Shown here piece by piece: positions 18,785 to 28,088 of a stretch of DNA of 64,000 nucleotides. Every line of letters begins with the position of its first letter. Within the stretch, counting starts at the first letter, position 1. The notes below the pieces were generated by a model that saw only the letters and a program-made list of their open reading frames with translations, did not search any database and was not told the origin of the DNA. The translations under genes and the position numbers were made by a program. Source of the stretch: PRDV01 sp963710865 (GTDB lineage Bacteria; Babelota; Babeliae; Babelales; Babelaceae); assembly GCA_963710865.1 (NCBI GenBank), contig CAVQBR010000002.1, forward strand, positions 1,178,001-1,242,000. The letters are read 5' to 3'.

Positions 18785-20017
18785 ATGATTGATCTTCATC
18801 GTTTAAGAACAGATCCGAGAGTGTTAGAATTACTCAAAAAAAAGGACCCGAGCTTCGATGCTAGGCGCCTTTTTGAGCTTGATGCAGAGTTTCGCAAGGC
18901 AAAGATGGATGTAGATGAACTGCGAGCTCGTAAGAATGAGTTAGCAAAGCAGGGACAGGGAGGAATAACTCCTGAATTGAGGGAGCTCTCAAAGTCCGTC
19001 AGCGACGAACTGAAGCTCCGAGAGACTCATCTTGAGTCGGTCAAAAAAGAATTTGAAGAGCTGTACTTGTGGTGCCCCAATATTATCATGGAGAGCGTTC
19101 CAGAAGGAACGAAAGATCAGAATCTTGTGGTGAGAGAGTGGGGTGAAAAACCTGCATTTACCTTTGAACCGAAACATCATGTTGAGCTTGGCGAGCATAA
19201 TGGCTGGTTCGACTTTGAAGCAGCGGTTCGTATGACGGGCAGTAACTTTGCACTCTATACCAATGAAGCAGTTACTGTTATCTATAAAATATTGATGTTC
19301 ATGTATACTACCAATCTGGCCCATGGATTTAAGCCAGTACTCCCTCCATTCTTGGTAAATGAAAAAGCGCTTGAAGGATCGGGTAATTTCCCGCGGTTCA
19401 AAGATGAAGTCTATGGAGTGCGAGACGATGGTTTGTATTTAACCCCAACGTCTGAAGTTAATCTGACCAGTATGTACCGGGATCATATTTTGTCAGCTCG
19501 AGATCTGCCGATTCGTATGACCGCAATGACGAGCTGTTTTAGGCGGGAAGCAGGTACCTATGGGGCAGCAGAGCGGGGTCTTATTCGCATACACCAGTTT
19601 GAAAAATTAGAACTCTATACACTCTGTGAGCCAGAGCATTCACAGCTTGAGCAAGATAGGATGGTTGCATGTGCTGAGTCGATTCTACAAGCATTAGGTC
19701 TTCATTATCGCGTCAGCTTATTAGCGGCACAAGATTGCTCATTCTCATCTGCGAAGACCTATGATATCGAAGTGTGGCTACCTGGCCAAGGAGTATACAA
19801 GGAAGTATCCTCGGCCAGTAATTGTACAGATTTTCAGGCGCGTAGAAGCGAAATCCGTTATAAAAAGCATGAGAATGAAAAGCCAACTCTAGTTTATACC
19901 CTCAATGCTTCATCCCTTGCACTGCCCCGTTTGTTAGTTGCTCTTATGGAGACCTATCAGCAAGCAGATGGCTCGATTGTTTTGCCACCAATACTCAATT
20001 CCGTTACGGTGAAATAA
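18785..20017 (+). CDS. serS: Seryl-tRNA synthetase
   Basis: A 410-residue class II aminoacyl-tRNA synthetase that charges tRNA-Ser. The N-terminal coiled-coil arm (FRKAKMDVDELRARKNELAKQ) binds the long variable arm. The catalytic domain has the TSEVNLTSMY segment, motif 2 FRREAGTYGAAERGLIRIHQFEK, and motif 3 TLNASSLALPRLLVALMETYQ. Length is normal. ATG 18785 has AAGGAG seven bases upstream. The stop overlaps the start of the DUF58 gene (TAATG), so it leads a compact gene cluster. Confidence 0.97.
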   Translation: MIDLHRLRTDPRVLELLKKKDPSFDARRLFELDAEFRKAKMDVDELRARKNELAKQGQGGITPELRELSKSVSDELKLRETHLESVKKEFEELYLWCPNIIMESVPEGTKDQNLVVREWGEKPAFTFEPKHHVELGEHNGWFDFEAAVRMTGSNFALYTNEAVTVIYKILMFMYTTNLAHGFKPVLPPFLVNEKALEGSGNFPRFKDEVYGVRDDGLYLTPTSEVNLTSMYRDHILSARDLPIRMTAMTSCFRREAGTYGAAERGLIRIHQFEKLELYTLCEPEHSQLEQDRMVACAESILQALGLHYRVSLLAAQDCSFSSAKTYDIEVWLPGQGVYKEVSSASNCTDFQARRSEIRYKKHENEKPTLVYTLNASSLALPRLLVALMETYQQADGSIVLPPILNSVTVK

Positions 20018-20865
20018 TGGTTCCACGCGATATTGCAGCTCTGTTACATCAGCTTGAGCTTGTGACACGCAAGCATATATCGGGTCCTTTGCTCGGCGAT
20101 TATCGAAGAGCGCTTAAAGGAGGGGGATTTGAGTTTCATCAGTTGCGTGAATATATTCAAGGCGATGACATTCGGTTTATCGACTGGAAAGCATCAGCTC
20201 GTTCACAAAAGATGCTCGTTCGAGAATATCTCGAAGACCGAAATCGTACCGTATATATTGTCGTTGATGTGTCGGGATCGACGAGCTATGGAACCGGCCC
20301 CGTTACCAAGCGAGATCTTATGAAAGAGCTTGCTGCGGTGCTCGCGTTTGTCGCACTTCACGAAAAGGATTCGGTCGGACTCATTTTATATACTGATGAG
20401 GTAGAGAAGGTGATTGCACCTCGCCAATCAAGAAACCATGTAGTGTCGATGCTTACGACTTTATACAGTTATGAACCCAAAAGCAAGAAAACAAATCTTT
20501 CGGCGCCTCTTGACTACTTGGTACGTATTAAAGGGCAAAAGGCGGTTGTTTTCTTTCTGTCTGACTTTGCAGCGACGCTTGATCGTTGGAGGCTGACGGT
20601 CGCAGCCCGTCATCATGAGCTCGTGGCACTTCGGTGTCTCGATGAAAGAGAATGGGTATTTCCTCCCGTAGGAACACTGGTGATTGAAGATTCAGAAACG
20701 GGAATGACCTGTGAAGTTGAGGGTGGTATTGCTGATTCATTAGTATCCTGGAATCGGCATCAAAAAGATCTCTTACAGTCAGCACGTATAGACTGTTTAG
20801 ATCTTATAGCGGGCAAGCCCTACGCCGGTGAATTAGTGCGGTTTTTAAAGCAACGTATAGCCTAA
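20017..20865 (+). CDS. DUF58 domain protein (vWA-like)
   Basis: A 282-residue protein of the DUF58 family. The hallmark GDYRRALKGGGFEFHQLREYIQGDDIRFIDWKASAR is at residues ~26-65. A von Willebrand-A-like fold follows with the MIDAS-type metal site DVSGSTSYG, and VVFFLSDFA. DUF58 proteins usually sit beside MoxR ATPases and Bat/vWA membrane proteins in aerotolerance-type operons. Here only a DUF4381-like partner follows and no MoxR gene is adjacent. It overlaps the serS stop by one base. Confidence 0.88.
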   Translation: MVPRDIAALLHQLELVTRKHISGPLLGDYRRALKGGGFEFHQLREYIQGDDIRFIDWKASARSQKMLVREYLEDRNRTVYIVVDVSGSTSYGTGPVTKRDLMKELAAVLAFVALHEKDSVGLILYTDEVEKVIAPRQSRNHVVSMLTTLYSYEPKSKKTNLSAPLDYLVRIKGQKAVVFFLSDFAATLDRWRLTVAARHHELVALRCLDEREWVFPPVGTLVIEDSETGMTCEVEGGIADSLVSWNRHQKDLLQSARIDCLDLIAGKPYAGELVRFLKQRIA

Positions 20866-20877
20866 AAAAGGAGCTCC

Positions 20878-21369
20878 ATGCAAGAACTTATACTTGATGA
20901 TGTCTATGGGGTAGATGTAGCATTTACTTCATTTTGGCAGACCTCCCTTGGGTATGTAACGCTTGTTGGTATCTGTCTTGCAGTTTTGGGACTACTCTAT
21001 GGCATTATAAGGGGGTATAGGAGCTATCGAAAAGGAACGACTAAGGATCAGGCAGTACGAAAGCTCCAATCGCTTGCGCAGAAAGTGAAGAATAATTCGA
21101 TCGATTCAAAAAAAGTCTACCAAGAATTGACGGGCACTATTAAATCATATCTTCAGTGGCGCTATGATATGCCTCGAGGTGCTACCGATTACGAACTGAC
21201 AGCACTATTGGGAGCTACGGAGTCTGATCAAGCAGCACGAAAAGAAGTTCAGCGCATTATAGCAGATGCCCAAGTGATTAAATTTGGCCGTATGGTTACC
21301 TTGAGAGAGCAAGTATTAAAAGATATAACCGATAGTATTGCATTTGTTGAGCTTACCGGAAAAAAATAA
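20878..21369 (+). CDS. DUF4381-like single-pass membrane protein
   Basis: A 163-residue protein with one transmembrane helix at about 24-45 (LGYVTLVGICLAVLGLLYGII), a basic stop-transfer segment (RGYRSYRKG) and a cytoplasmic helical domain. The tail has LTGTIKSYLQWRYDMPRGATDYELTALL, like DUF4381 proteins encoded next to DUF58 proteins in Bat-type operons. It begins 12 bases after the DUF58 stop with AAGGAG in front. It probably anchors or partners the DUF58 protein. The family call rests on context and a short similarity. Confidence 0.65.
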   Translation: MQELILDDVYGVDVAFTSFWQTSLGYVTLVGICLAVLGLLYGIIRGYRSYRKGTTKDQAVRKLQSLAQKVKNNSIDSKKVYQELTGTIKSYLQWRYDMPRGATDYELTALLGATESDQAARKEVQRIIADAQVIKFGRMVTLREQVLKDITDSIAFVELTGKK

Positions 21370-21383
21370 CCTGAGGGGGTTCG

Positions 21384-22562
21384 ATGAAATTTGATTGCCA
21401 GCAGCGAGTAGAATCCTTATATATTCATTGGCCTTTTTGTCCGTACAGATGTCATTTTTGTCCATTTGTTGCCCTTGCAGGACAAGATGAGCATATGGAT
21501 GTGTATCATGAAGCACTTCTTCAAGAGCTGAGAAGATTTCGGGAAGAGCAGACCGATCCGGTGCCCTTACGGACAATCTTTTTTGGAGGTGGAACTCCCA
21601 GTACGTATCCCCCAGCATTGCTAGCGCAAACGATCGAATTTTTGAAAGAAGCCTATGGGTTTCATGAAGAGTATGAGTTGACGATCGAGGTTAATCCAGG
21701 AACTGTTACGGGTGATAAACTCAAAGCATGGAAAGAGATGGGAATAAATCGTCTTTCGATTGGAGTGCAAAGTCTCAATGATGAGGTACTCAAGAAGTTA
21801 AACCGCCATCAAAAGGCCCAAGATGTGTTTGATCTCTTGGAAGCTGCGAGTCCTTTATTTGATAATTTATCGGTTGATATTATCGTCGGATTGCCCGGTG
21901 TTTCTGCAGATAATTGGAGAGAGCTGATCCGTACTATCGTTACCTGGCCTATTGCACACGTATCGATGTATTTTTTAACGGTACATGAAGATACCCAGCT
22001 CTATTTTGGGATAGCGCGCAAACAGATAGTATTGCCTGCCGATGATGAGGTGGTCGATTTATATTATTGGACCATTGAACAGTTTGCAGCTGCGGGCTTA
22101 CTTCAGTATGAGATATCTAATTTTGCACGGGTGGGGCGCGAATCTAAACATAATAGTGTATACTGGTATCGAAAACCGTATAAAGGGTTCGGGTTAGGAG
22201 CCTGTTCCTTTGATGGAAGAAGTCGATTACAAAATGAAAAAAATCTTCTAAAATATATACAAGGTGTCGAAAATAATAGTAATATAACAGTGTTTGCAGA
22301 AACGTTGACCGAAAAACAGGTGTGGCTAGAAAGTCTCATGCTCGGATTGAGGCAACGAAAAGGGCTGTTGATAAACGAGATTGCTCAGTCATTGACTGAG
22401 CAGGAGAAAGAGGAGTTTAGAAAAAGAACCGACGAACTTATAGAGGGTCAGTTAGTGGCGTATCAGGAAACTCCTGAAGGAAATACAATCGCACTTACGC
22501 CTGCAGGGCTCTCGGTGGCTAATGAAGTAATAGTGAAGCTTACTTGTATCGATAACCTCTAA
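21384..22562 (+). CDS. hemW: Radical SAM heme chaperone HemW (coproporphyrinogen oxidase-like)
   Basis: A 392-residue radical SAM protein. The iron-sulfur motif C-x3-C-x2-C is in YIHWPFCPYRCHFCPF. FFGGGTPSTYPP, EVNPGT, GINRLSIGVQSLND and DIIVGLPG follow in order, and the C-terminal HemW domain includes YEISNFARVGRESKHNSVYW. HemW binds heme and delivers it to target proteins; it is often mislabelled HemN, which has an extra N-terminal cysteine motif not present here. GAGGGGG stands upstream of the ATG. It belongs to the compact cluster downstream of serS. Confidence 0.92.
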   Translation: MKFDCQQRVESLYIHWPFCPYRCHFCPFVALAGQDEHMDVYHEALLQELRRFREEQTDPVPLRTIFFGGGTPSTYPPALLAQTIEFLKEAYGFHEEYELTIEVNPGTVTGDKLKAWKEMGINRLSIGVQSLNDEVLKKLNRHQKAQDVFDLLEAASPLFDNLSVDIIVGLPGVSADNWRELIRTIVTWPIAHVSMYFLTVHEDTQLYFGIARKQIVLPADDEVVDLYYWTIEQFAAAGLLQYEISNFARVGRESKHNSVYWYRKPYKGFGLGACSFDGRSRLQNEKNLLKYIQGVENNSNITVFAETLTEKQVWLESLMLGLRQRKGLLINEIAQSLTEQEKEEFRKRTDELIEGQLVAYQETPEGNTIALTPAGLSVANEVIVKLTCIDNL

Positions 22563-22579
22563 GTAACAGGGAAAAAGCA

Positions 22580-23041
22580 ATGGCGAAACATGTCGGAGTA
22601 AAATTACCTGATGACCTGAATGCAGTATTAAAAGCTGAGCGGGCTGTCAGTATTCTCGCAACCTTTTCTGAAAAGGGATTGCCCCATACCACACCTATTC
22701 AGTGTGTCTATCCAAAAGGGGTTGAAAGTATCTTGATGACGATTCATAAAGATCATACGGGCTACCATAATATGGTTTGGCAAAAAAAGGTGATGTTATG
22801 CTTTCTCGATGAAGGAAACATTGCATACAGTGTATTAGGAAGAGCGGGCGTAGTTCGTGCACCATCTCTGGTACATCCGTTGATGAATGTCGTTCGTATA
22901 GATATTATTGATATTAAAAGCGATCGTTCAGTACTTACCCGCGTAGATAGCGGTGTTAAGTGGAGTTATACTTCGCCAGAGGCTGAAGAGCTTTCCAGGG
23001 CCTTAATGGATGAACTTAAAGAGCTCGCTCGTACGCTATAG
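22580..23041 (+). CDS. Pyridoxamine 5'-phosphate oxidase-like (split-barrel FMN-binding) protein
   Basis: A 153-residue protein. VSILATFSEKGLPHTTPIQCVYP followed by SILMTIHKDHTGYHNMVWQKKVMLCF is the split-barrel pattern of the PPOX/FMN-binding superfamily, where a ligand such as FMN, F420 or heme is bound between two protomers. The substrate cannot be told. It starts 18 bases after hemW; a heme-related role suggested by that neighbour is inference only. Confidence 0.75.
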   Translation: MAKHVGVKLPDDLNAVLKAERAVSILATFSEKGLPHTTPIQCVYPKGVESILMTIHKDHTGYHNMVWQKKVMLCFLDEGNIAYSVLGRAGVVRAPSLVHPLMNVVRIDIIDIKSDRSVLTRVDSGVKWSYTSPEAEELSRALMDELKELARTL

Positions 23042-23050
23042 AGGTTGTAT

Positions 23051-24124
23051 ATGAATAAGAGTGTGCTTGTATATGCACTGGTAGGTTTGCTTGTATATTC
23101 TGCATTTGGCCAGTCAATGAGCTATGATGATATGGTAATGGGTGATGAAGTCGATCAAGGGCCCGATGCCGGAAACTGGTATGAGAAGCTTCATTGGTGG
23201 AGAGAGGCCAAGCAGCTGTATGCGGTAGATATTCATGAAGAGATGGATCATCTTAAATCAATAGAACAGGATTATGAGGCATTACGTAAGACGCTTATGG
23301 AGCAACTTGCAGCCGCTTACTCATCACTTCCAGTAGCACGAATAGCAGCGATTCCCCTTATTAAAGTGCTCCTTGAGGATCTTGTGGGTAAGATTGCTAA
23401 GGCAGAGGAGGTAGTAGCACAGACTACCAAACAGGTAACTGCTGAAGATAAGAGAGAGCTCTCTCAGCTCCAGGAGCAGCAGACATTGCTTGACAAGCTT
23501 ACTAAAGACTTTGATATGCAAAATACTCTCGCTGAGAGACTTGAGGAAGCATTAAATAAAGTCTATCCAAAGCAAGTTGCGCTTTGTAAGGAATATGATG
23601 AACGAGCTCTCGAGAACTTTGAGAAGATAGAGAAAGTATATGATGATAAGAAAGCTCATGGCTATTATAATGTCGTGGAAAACAGCTTAGATAATATTAA
23701 AGCCAGTAATGCATATTTAGCTGGGCCTCTGAGAAGTTATATCGAGCAAATATGGAGGAAATTTCAGCAAGGGATGCCTCAACTGAAGAAAACAATTGAG
23801 TCGCTCGAGGCCCTTGGTGTTGAGCTGAGAATTCTTACCCCTGAACAGAAGGCTCAGAAAGAGGCTCTCTTGAAAAAACAGGAAGAAGCCCGATTGAAAG
23901 CAGCAGCGGAGAAAAAAGCTGCTCAAGATCGCCTGAATATGTCCTGGTGGCAAAAACTGATTGCTGCGATTGGGAACTTCTTTAGTTCTCTTTGGAATTC
24001 GATTAAGGGTCTCTTTACCTCTGCGCCTGCGGCACCTGTTGCTAAGCCAGTCGCTAAAAAGGTGGAAAGTGCCACACCAGTGCCGGCTGCACCTAAACTG
24101 AAACTTCCTGGCAGTTCATCATAG
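23051..24124 (+). CDS. Exported coiled-coil protein of unknown function
   Basis: A 357-residue protein with a signal peptide (VLVYALVGLLVYSAFGQ). The mature part is mostly helical and charged, with heptad-like stretches (QLQEQQTLLDKLTKDFDMQ, EQKAQKEALLKKQEEARLKAA). An amphipathic Trp-rich segment (WWQKLIAAIGNFFSSLWNSIKGLF) and an Ala/Pro/Lys tail follow. ATG 23051 has AGAGG six bases in front. No family is recognised. The Trp-rich segment might associate with membrane. It is the penultimate gene of the cluster. Confidence 0.7.
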   Translation: MNKSVLVYALVGLLVYSAFGQSMSYDDMVMGDEVDQGPDAGNWYEKLHWWREAKQLYAVDIHEEMDHLKSIEQDYEALRKTLMEQLAAAYSSLPVARIAAIPLIKVLLEDLVGKIAKAEEVVAQTTKQVTAEDKRELSQLQEQQTLLDKLTKDFDMQNTLAERLEEALNKVYPKQVALCKEYDERALENFEKIEKVYDDKKAHGYYNVVENSLDNIKASNAYLAGPLRSYIEQIWRKFQQGMPQLKKTIESLEALGVELRILTPEQKAQKEALLKKQEEARLKAAAEKKAAQDRLNMSWWQKLIAAIGNFFSSLWNSIKGLFTSAPAAPVAKPVAKKVESATPVPAAPKLKLPGSSS

Positions 24125-24130
24125 GAGACG

Positions 24131-24451
24131 ATGGTACCGTTAAGCTCAGATACAATTCTAGTCTATTTAAGGTCGCAACGAGAGTTTTTGGAAAAAGAAT
24201 TTGGTGTGACCCAAATTGCCTTGTTTGGTTCATTTGCACGAAATGAAGCTCGGGATGATAGTGATATCGATCTCCTTATCGAAGCAAAAGAAAAATGTTT
24301 TGAGAATCGCTTTTACCTCAGGGAATATCTCGAAAAAGTATTTAAGAGAAAAGTAGATGTTGGGTATTTTGATAGTGTGCGGTCTCTCATTATGAAAAAT
24401 ATTAAAAAGGACCTGAGGTATGCATACCCTGATGTGGGGCATTGGGTCTGA
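24131..24451 (+). CDS. MNT-type nucleotidyltransferase domain protein
   Basis: A 106-residue minimal nucleotidyltransferase. GSFARNEARDDSDIDLLIE has the GS-x(n)-D-x-D active site of the DNA polymerase beta superfamily, and a third acidic residue lies in KRKVDVGYFD. Such MntA-like proteins usually pair with an adjacent HEPN toxin and inactivate it by AMPylation. No HEPN gene follows here: the next 170 bases are non-coding. It begins 6 bases after the previous stop, with GGAG close to the ATG. Confidence 0.85.
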   Translation: MVPLSSDTILVYLRSQREFLEKEFGVTQIALFGSFARNEARDDSDIDLLIEAKEKCFENRFYLREYLEKVFKRKVDVGYFDSVRSLIMKNIKKDLRYAYPDVGHWV

Positions 24452-24622
24452 AAGAACGAGCTGTCTTTGAAGTATACGTTCAGGAAAATCTTGTAGGTAG
24501 TGAGGTCAATGTGAAAATTCTCACTGGCTATTTTTTTAAATTGTTGCTACACTTATATTAACGACTTGAGAATGTGTCTACATCTGGACGATTCAAGTCT
24601 CTCTATTTATACGAAAGAAATA

Positions 24623-25840
24623 ATGTCATATAGTTTCAGATCATCTACAAGTAAAAGCAAATCCAGAAGCCCCTTTGGTTCTTCTGGTGGATCGGGTTCT
24701 CGTTATAGACCATCCAAAAAGGAAGTAAAAAAGTTTAATCCCTCGCTGTTCATCAACAAAGTCGAAGAAAAAGTCCTGTCTGCCGAGTTTATACCTGTGC
24801 ATAGCTTTTCCGATTTTTTAATCGATGATCGGTTGAAGCATAATATTAGTTCTAAAGGCTATACTACCCCTACACCTATTCAAGATTTAGCGATCCCGGT
24901 TCTCTTGCAAGGCAGAGATGTGATTGCTACGGCAAATACGGGTACCGGAAAAACGGCTGCATTCTTGATTCCCCTTATAAATAATCTCCTTACTCAAAAA
25001 AATCAGCGGGTACTCATTATTACACCAACGCGTGAACTAGCGGGACAAATACAAGAAGAACTGAGAATATTTAGTGCGAAATTGGGTATAAGTTCTGCTC
25101 TGTGTATTGGTGGTGCAAATATGGGTGTACAAATACGCGAGATTAACAGAGATCCTCACTTTGTCATAGGAACGCCAGGAAGACTGCTTGATTTAGAGCA
25201 GGGCGGTACGATACGGTTTAGTAAATTTACGTCTATTGTTCTAGATGAAGTTGATACTATGCTCGACATGGGGTTTATACGAGATATTAAACATATCATC
25301 AGCAAGCTGCCATCTAGGCGCCATTCATTATTTTTCTCAGCAACCATTTCTCCTTCTGTTAAGCATCTTATGACTGCCTTTTTAAACGATCCCGTCTATA
25401 TTGATGTGAAAACAAGAAATTCTGCAGAGAATGTAAACCAAGAAGTCATACATGTGGGCAATCAAAGTAAGATTGAGTTGTTACATGATTTATTAATTAA
25501 GCCTGAATTTAAAAAGAGCATTCTCTTTATGCGCACCAAGCGGGCTACCGATAAATTATCTCGAGAACTCATATCTCGAGGTTTTAAAGTGGCAGTTATC
25601 CATGGTGACAAGGCTCAAGCACAGCGAACGAGAGCTCTCGCATTGTTTAAAAACAATACAGTCAACATTCTCTTGGCTACCGATGTCGTTGCTCGAGGTA
25701 TAGATATTGATGATGTATCCCACGTCATTAATTATGATTTGCCAGGTACGTACGAAGATTATATTCATCGCATTGGTAGAACCGGACGTGCAGATAAGAT
25801 CGGTCAGGCAGTAACCTTTTTAACCGATCTGCAGGACTAA
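24623..25840 (+). CDS. DEAD-box family RNA helicase (motif II is DEVD)
   Basis: A 405-residue ATP-dependent RNA helicase. A Ser/Arg-rich N-terminal extension (SKSKSRSPFGSSGG) precedes the Q motif TPTPIQDLAIP. Motif I ANTGTGKTA, Ia PTRELAGQ, motif II LDEVDTMLDMGF, motif III SAT, then ATDVVARGIDIDD and HRIGRTGR (motif VI) are all present. Motif II reads DEVD rather than DEAD. The protein stops soon after motif VI with no long C-terminal tail. Start 24623 was chosen at MSYSFRSS; an in-frame ATG at 24566 is possible. A decayed copy of its 3' part lies at 27391-27833. Confidence 0.9.
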   Translation: MSYSFRSSTSKSKSRSPFGSSGGSGSRYRPSKKEVKKFNPSLFINKVEEKVLSAEFIPVHSFSDFLIDDRLKHNISSKGYTTPTPIQDLAIPVLLQGRDVIATANTGTGKTAAFLIPLINNLLTQKNQRVLIITPTRELAGQIQEELRIFSAKLGISSALCIGGANMGVQIREINRDPHFVIGTPGRLLDLEQGGTIRFSKFTSIVLDEVDTMLDMGFIRDIKHIISKLPSRRHSLFFSATISPSVKHLMTAFLNDPVYIDVKTRNSAENVNQEVIHVGNQSKIELLHDLLIKPEFKKSILFMRTKRATDKLSRELISRGFKVAVIHGDKAQAQRTRALALFKNNTVNILLATDVVARGIDIDDVSHVINYDLPGTYEDYIHRIGRTGRADKIGQAVTFLTDLQD

Positions 25841-26101
25841 GCCCGCGAAATTAACGATGCAAGAAGAAGTGAGAATATACAGTTCTAAGATGGGTAGAAC
25901 TTTGCCTCTGACTAGTGCTGTGAACTTACCGAAGAGATACACGGAACCGAATGCTTCTTGATGTGAAGTAATATGCAAGCATTCAGTGTCATCATTCTAG
26001 CTATGCCCGATAAGGGGCGTTTGTTTTTGTTCATAAATCTATTATAATTTTTTCTAAGATATCATAGCACTTTTACTATTATTCTTGAAAGGATTTCGAT
26101 T

Positions 26102-27097
26102 ATGTTTCGAAGTTTAATTATAGTTCTCATTGCGACTTCGTCGATAGGCTCAGGTATTCATGCTATGTCTGTTAGTCTTAGTGCGCAGCAATGCTTGATT
26201 CGGAATATCATTGAAGAGAAAAGGGGAACATGGACAGAGGCTCATGCAGCTGCGTATTATGGTTTTGATGATTTGCTTTTGGAGGCATTGAATTCCACTG
26301 ATCCTAGCGTAAGAACTATCGATGGATCTACCCCTCTTCATATGGCGATCGAGAGAGGGAATCTGTCAGCAGCGCGCATTTTAATGCGAAAAGGTGCGCC
26401 GATTGACGCATGTACCAAGGATACGAAGCTTACGCCTTTGCATTTAGCAGTTATGGCGGGAAACGACGATGCTGTTAAACTCCTATTAGAAAACAGTGCT
26501 TCCATCAATGCACTTTCTGTGAGTGGAACTCCTTTAATATTTGCTTGTGAGCAAGAATTTTTAAATCTTGCCATCGTACGACGCTTGTGTTTAAATCAAG
26601 CGGACACGAATCTGCCATGTCCCGTAAGCGGACATTCCCCCTTGGATCGTCTGGTATTAACGCTTGTCCCAAATTATAAAGGTACAGATTATTTACCTTC
26701 AGATGTCAGAAACGTTGCCTTTTTTAAGGAAGATCCAGTAGATCGACCTGGTGATATCGTGAAGAGAAAGCTCAGGCCTAAAATTGCAAAACTCGTAATA
26801 CAGTTGCTGCTTGCGCATGGTGCTCAGTTTAACGAATATGTTCCCGTCAAACCCGATGAAATGACGGTTTGGCATTCTCTAGCACAGTTTCCGAATAATG
26901 AAATATTGCAGTTGTTACTCTCCTGTTCTACTAAGCATCTCAATGTATTGTTTGATGGCGAGACCGCATTAGATATTGCGGAAGATAACGAAGATACAGA
27001 AACGACAGCACTTTTAAGGTCTTATTGCGCTCTTACTTCTTATGAATCGCTTGAATTTGATGAGATATTGGCGCAGTTTATTAGTGAGAATGGTTGA
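26102..27097 (+). CDS. Secreted ankyrin-repeat protein, copy 1
   Basis: A 331-residue protein with a signal peptide (LIIVLIATSSIGSGIHAM). It has ankyrin repeats from about residue 45 (GTWTEAHAAAYYGFDDLLLEAL, GSTPLHMAIERGNLSAARILM, LTPLHLAVMAGNDDAVKLLL), a less regular middle, and a last repeat near 275-310 (LNVLFDGETALDIAEDN). The paralogue at 28089-29096 is about as long and very similar. GAAAGGA lies before the ATG. A terminator follows. It is a probable host-interacting secreted protein; that role is inference. Confidence 0.9.
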   Translation: MFRSLIIVLIATSSIGSGIHAMSVSLSAQQCLIRNIIEEKRGTWTEAHAAAYYGFDDLLLEALNSTDPSVRTIDGSTPLHMAIERGNLSAARILMRKGAPIDACTKDTKLTPLHLAVMAGNDDAVKLLLENSASINALSVSGTPLIFACEQEFLNLAIVRRLCLNQADTNLPCPVSGHSPLDRLVLTLVPNYKGTDYLPSDVRNVAFFKEDPVDRPGDIVKRKLRPKIAKLVIQLLLAHGAQFNEYVPVKPDEMTVWHSLAQFPNNEILQLLLSCSTKHLNVLFDGETALDIAEDNEDTETTALLRSYCALTSYESLEFDEILAQFISENG

Positions 27098-27113
27098 GCG
27101 CATGAACTATTTC

Positions 27114-27140
27114 AAAGCCCCTTGTCGGGGCTTTTTCTTT
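27114..27140 (+). terminator. Rho-independent terminator after ankyrin copy 1
   Basis: AAAGCCCC pairs with GGGGCTTT across TTGTC and is followed by TTCTTT. The same structure follows copy 2. Confidence 0.88.
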
Positions 27141-27390
27141 GAAATTGCCTTATATTGATGTATGCCCAAATGGGGTAGCCAATTGAGTCCTTTTTGCCTC
27201 ATCCTGCCCTATTTCTAGGGACCGGCTCCGGTTTGGCTAAAGCTTTGAATTTCGTAAGTTTGGGACTGAGTAGCTGTGTTGTTTCTTTCTCGCCTGTATA
27301 CAGTGACGGCTGCCAAATCATTCAGTATGAGGGAAACTCTGGAGCGCTTGGGGTCTTGTTTCAGGTGTTCTTGAAGCGCGATTAGGTTGG

Positions 27391-27833
27391 GAGTATGACT
27401 GCTTTTTTTAAACAATGCCATCTACATTGATATGAAAACAAGAAATTCTGCAGAGAAGGTAAACCAAGAAGTCATACATGCGACGAATCAAAGTAAGCTT
27501 GAGTTGTTACGTGATTTATTAATTAAGCTTGAATTTAAAAAGAACATTCTCTTTATGCGCACCAAGTGGGATAAATTATCTCGAGAACTCATATCTTAGG
27601 GTTTTAAAGTCGCAGTTATCCATGGTGACAAGGCTCAGCGAACGAGAGCTCTCGCATTGTTCAAAAACAATACGGTCTCTCTTAACTACCGATGTCGTTG
27701 CTCGAGGTATTGATGAGGAGTCCCACGTCATTAATTATGATTTGCCAGGTACGTACGAAGATTATATTCATCCGGGCAGACCGGGCGTGCAGATAAGATC
27801 GGTCAGGCAGTAACCCCGATCTACAGGACTAAG
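27391..27833 (+). pseudogene. Decayed copy of the 3' part of the DEAD-box helicase
   Basis: This matches helicase sequence 25368-25843 over most of its length at nucleotide level. Recognisable pieces are the YIDMKTRNSAEKVNQEV segment, the ELLRDLLIKLEFKKN segment, VAVIHGDKAQRTRALALF, LTTDVVARGIDEE and NYDLPGTYEDYIH. In-frame stops (for example TAG at 27597-27599), frameshifts and small deletions prevent translation. The upstream two-thirds of the helicase is absent. It is the left part of a segmental duplication that also produced ankyrin copy 2. Confidence 0.88.
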
Positions 27834-28088
27834 CCCGCGCAATTACCGGAGCAAATGAAAGAATGAGAATGTGTGGCTCTGCCTATTGCTGTGAACTTAC
27901 AGAAGAGATCTATATTTTGTTAGAGGAACCGAATGCTTCTTGATGTGAAGTAATATGCTAGCATTCAGTGTCATCTTCTTGATTGGTTACTGCTATGCCC
28001 GATTAGGGGGCGTTTGATTTTTGTTTATAAATTTATTATACTTTTTACTAGTAGCACTTTTACTATTATTTTTGAGAGGATTTCGATT

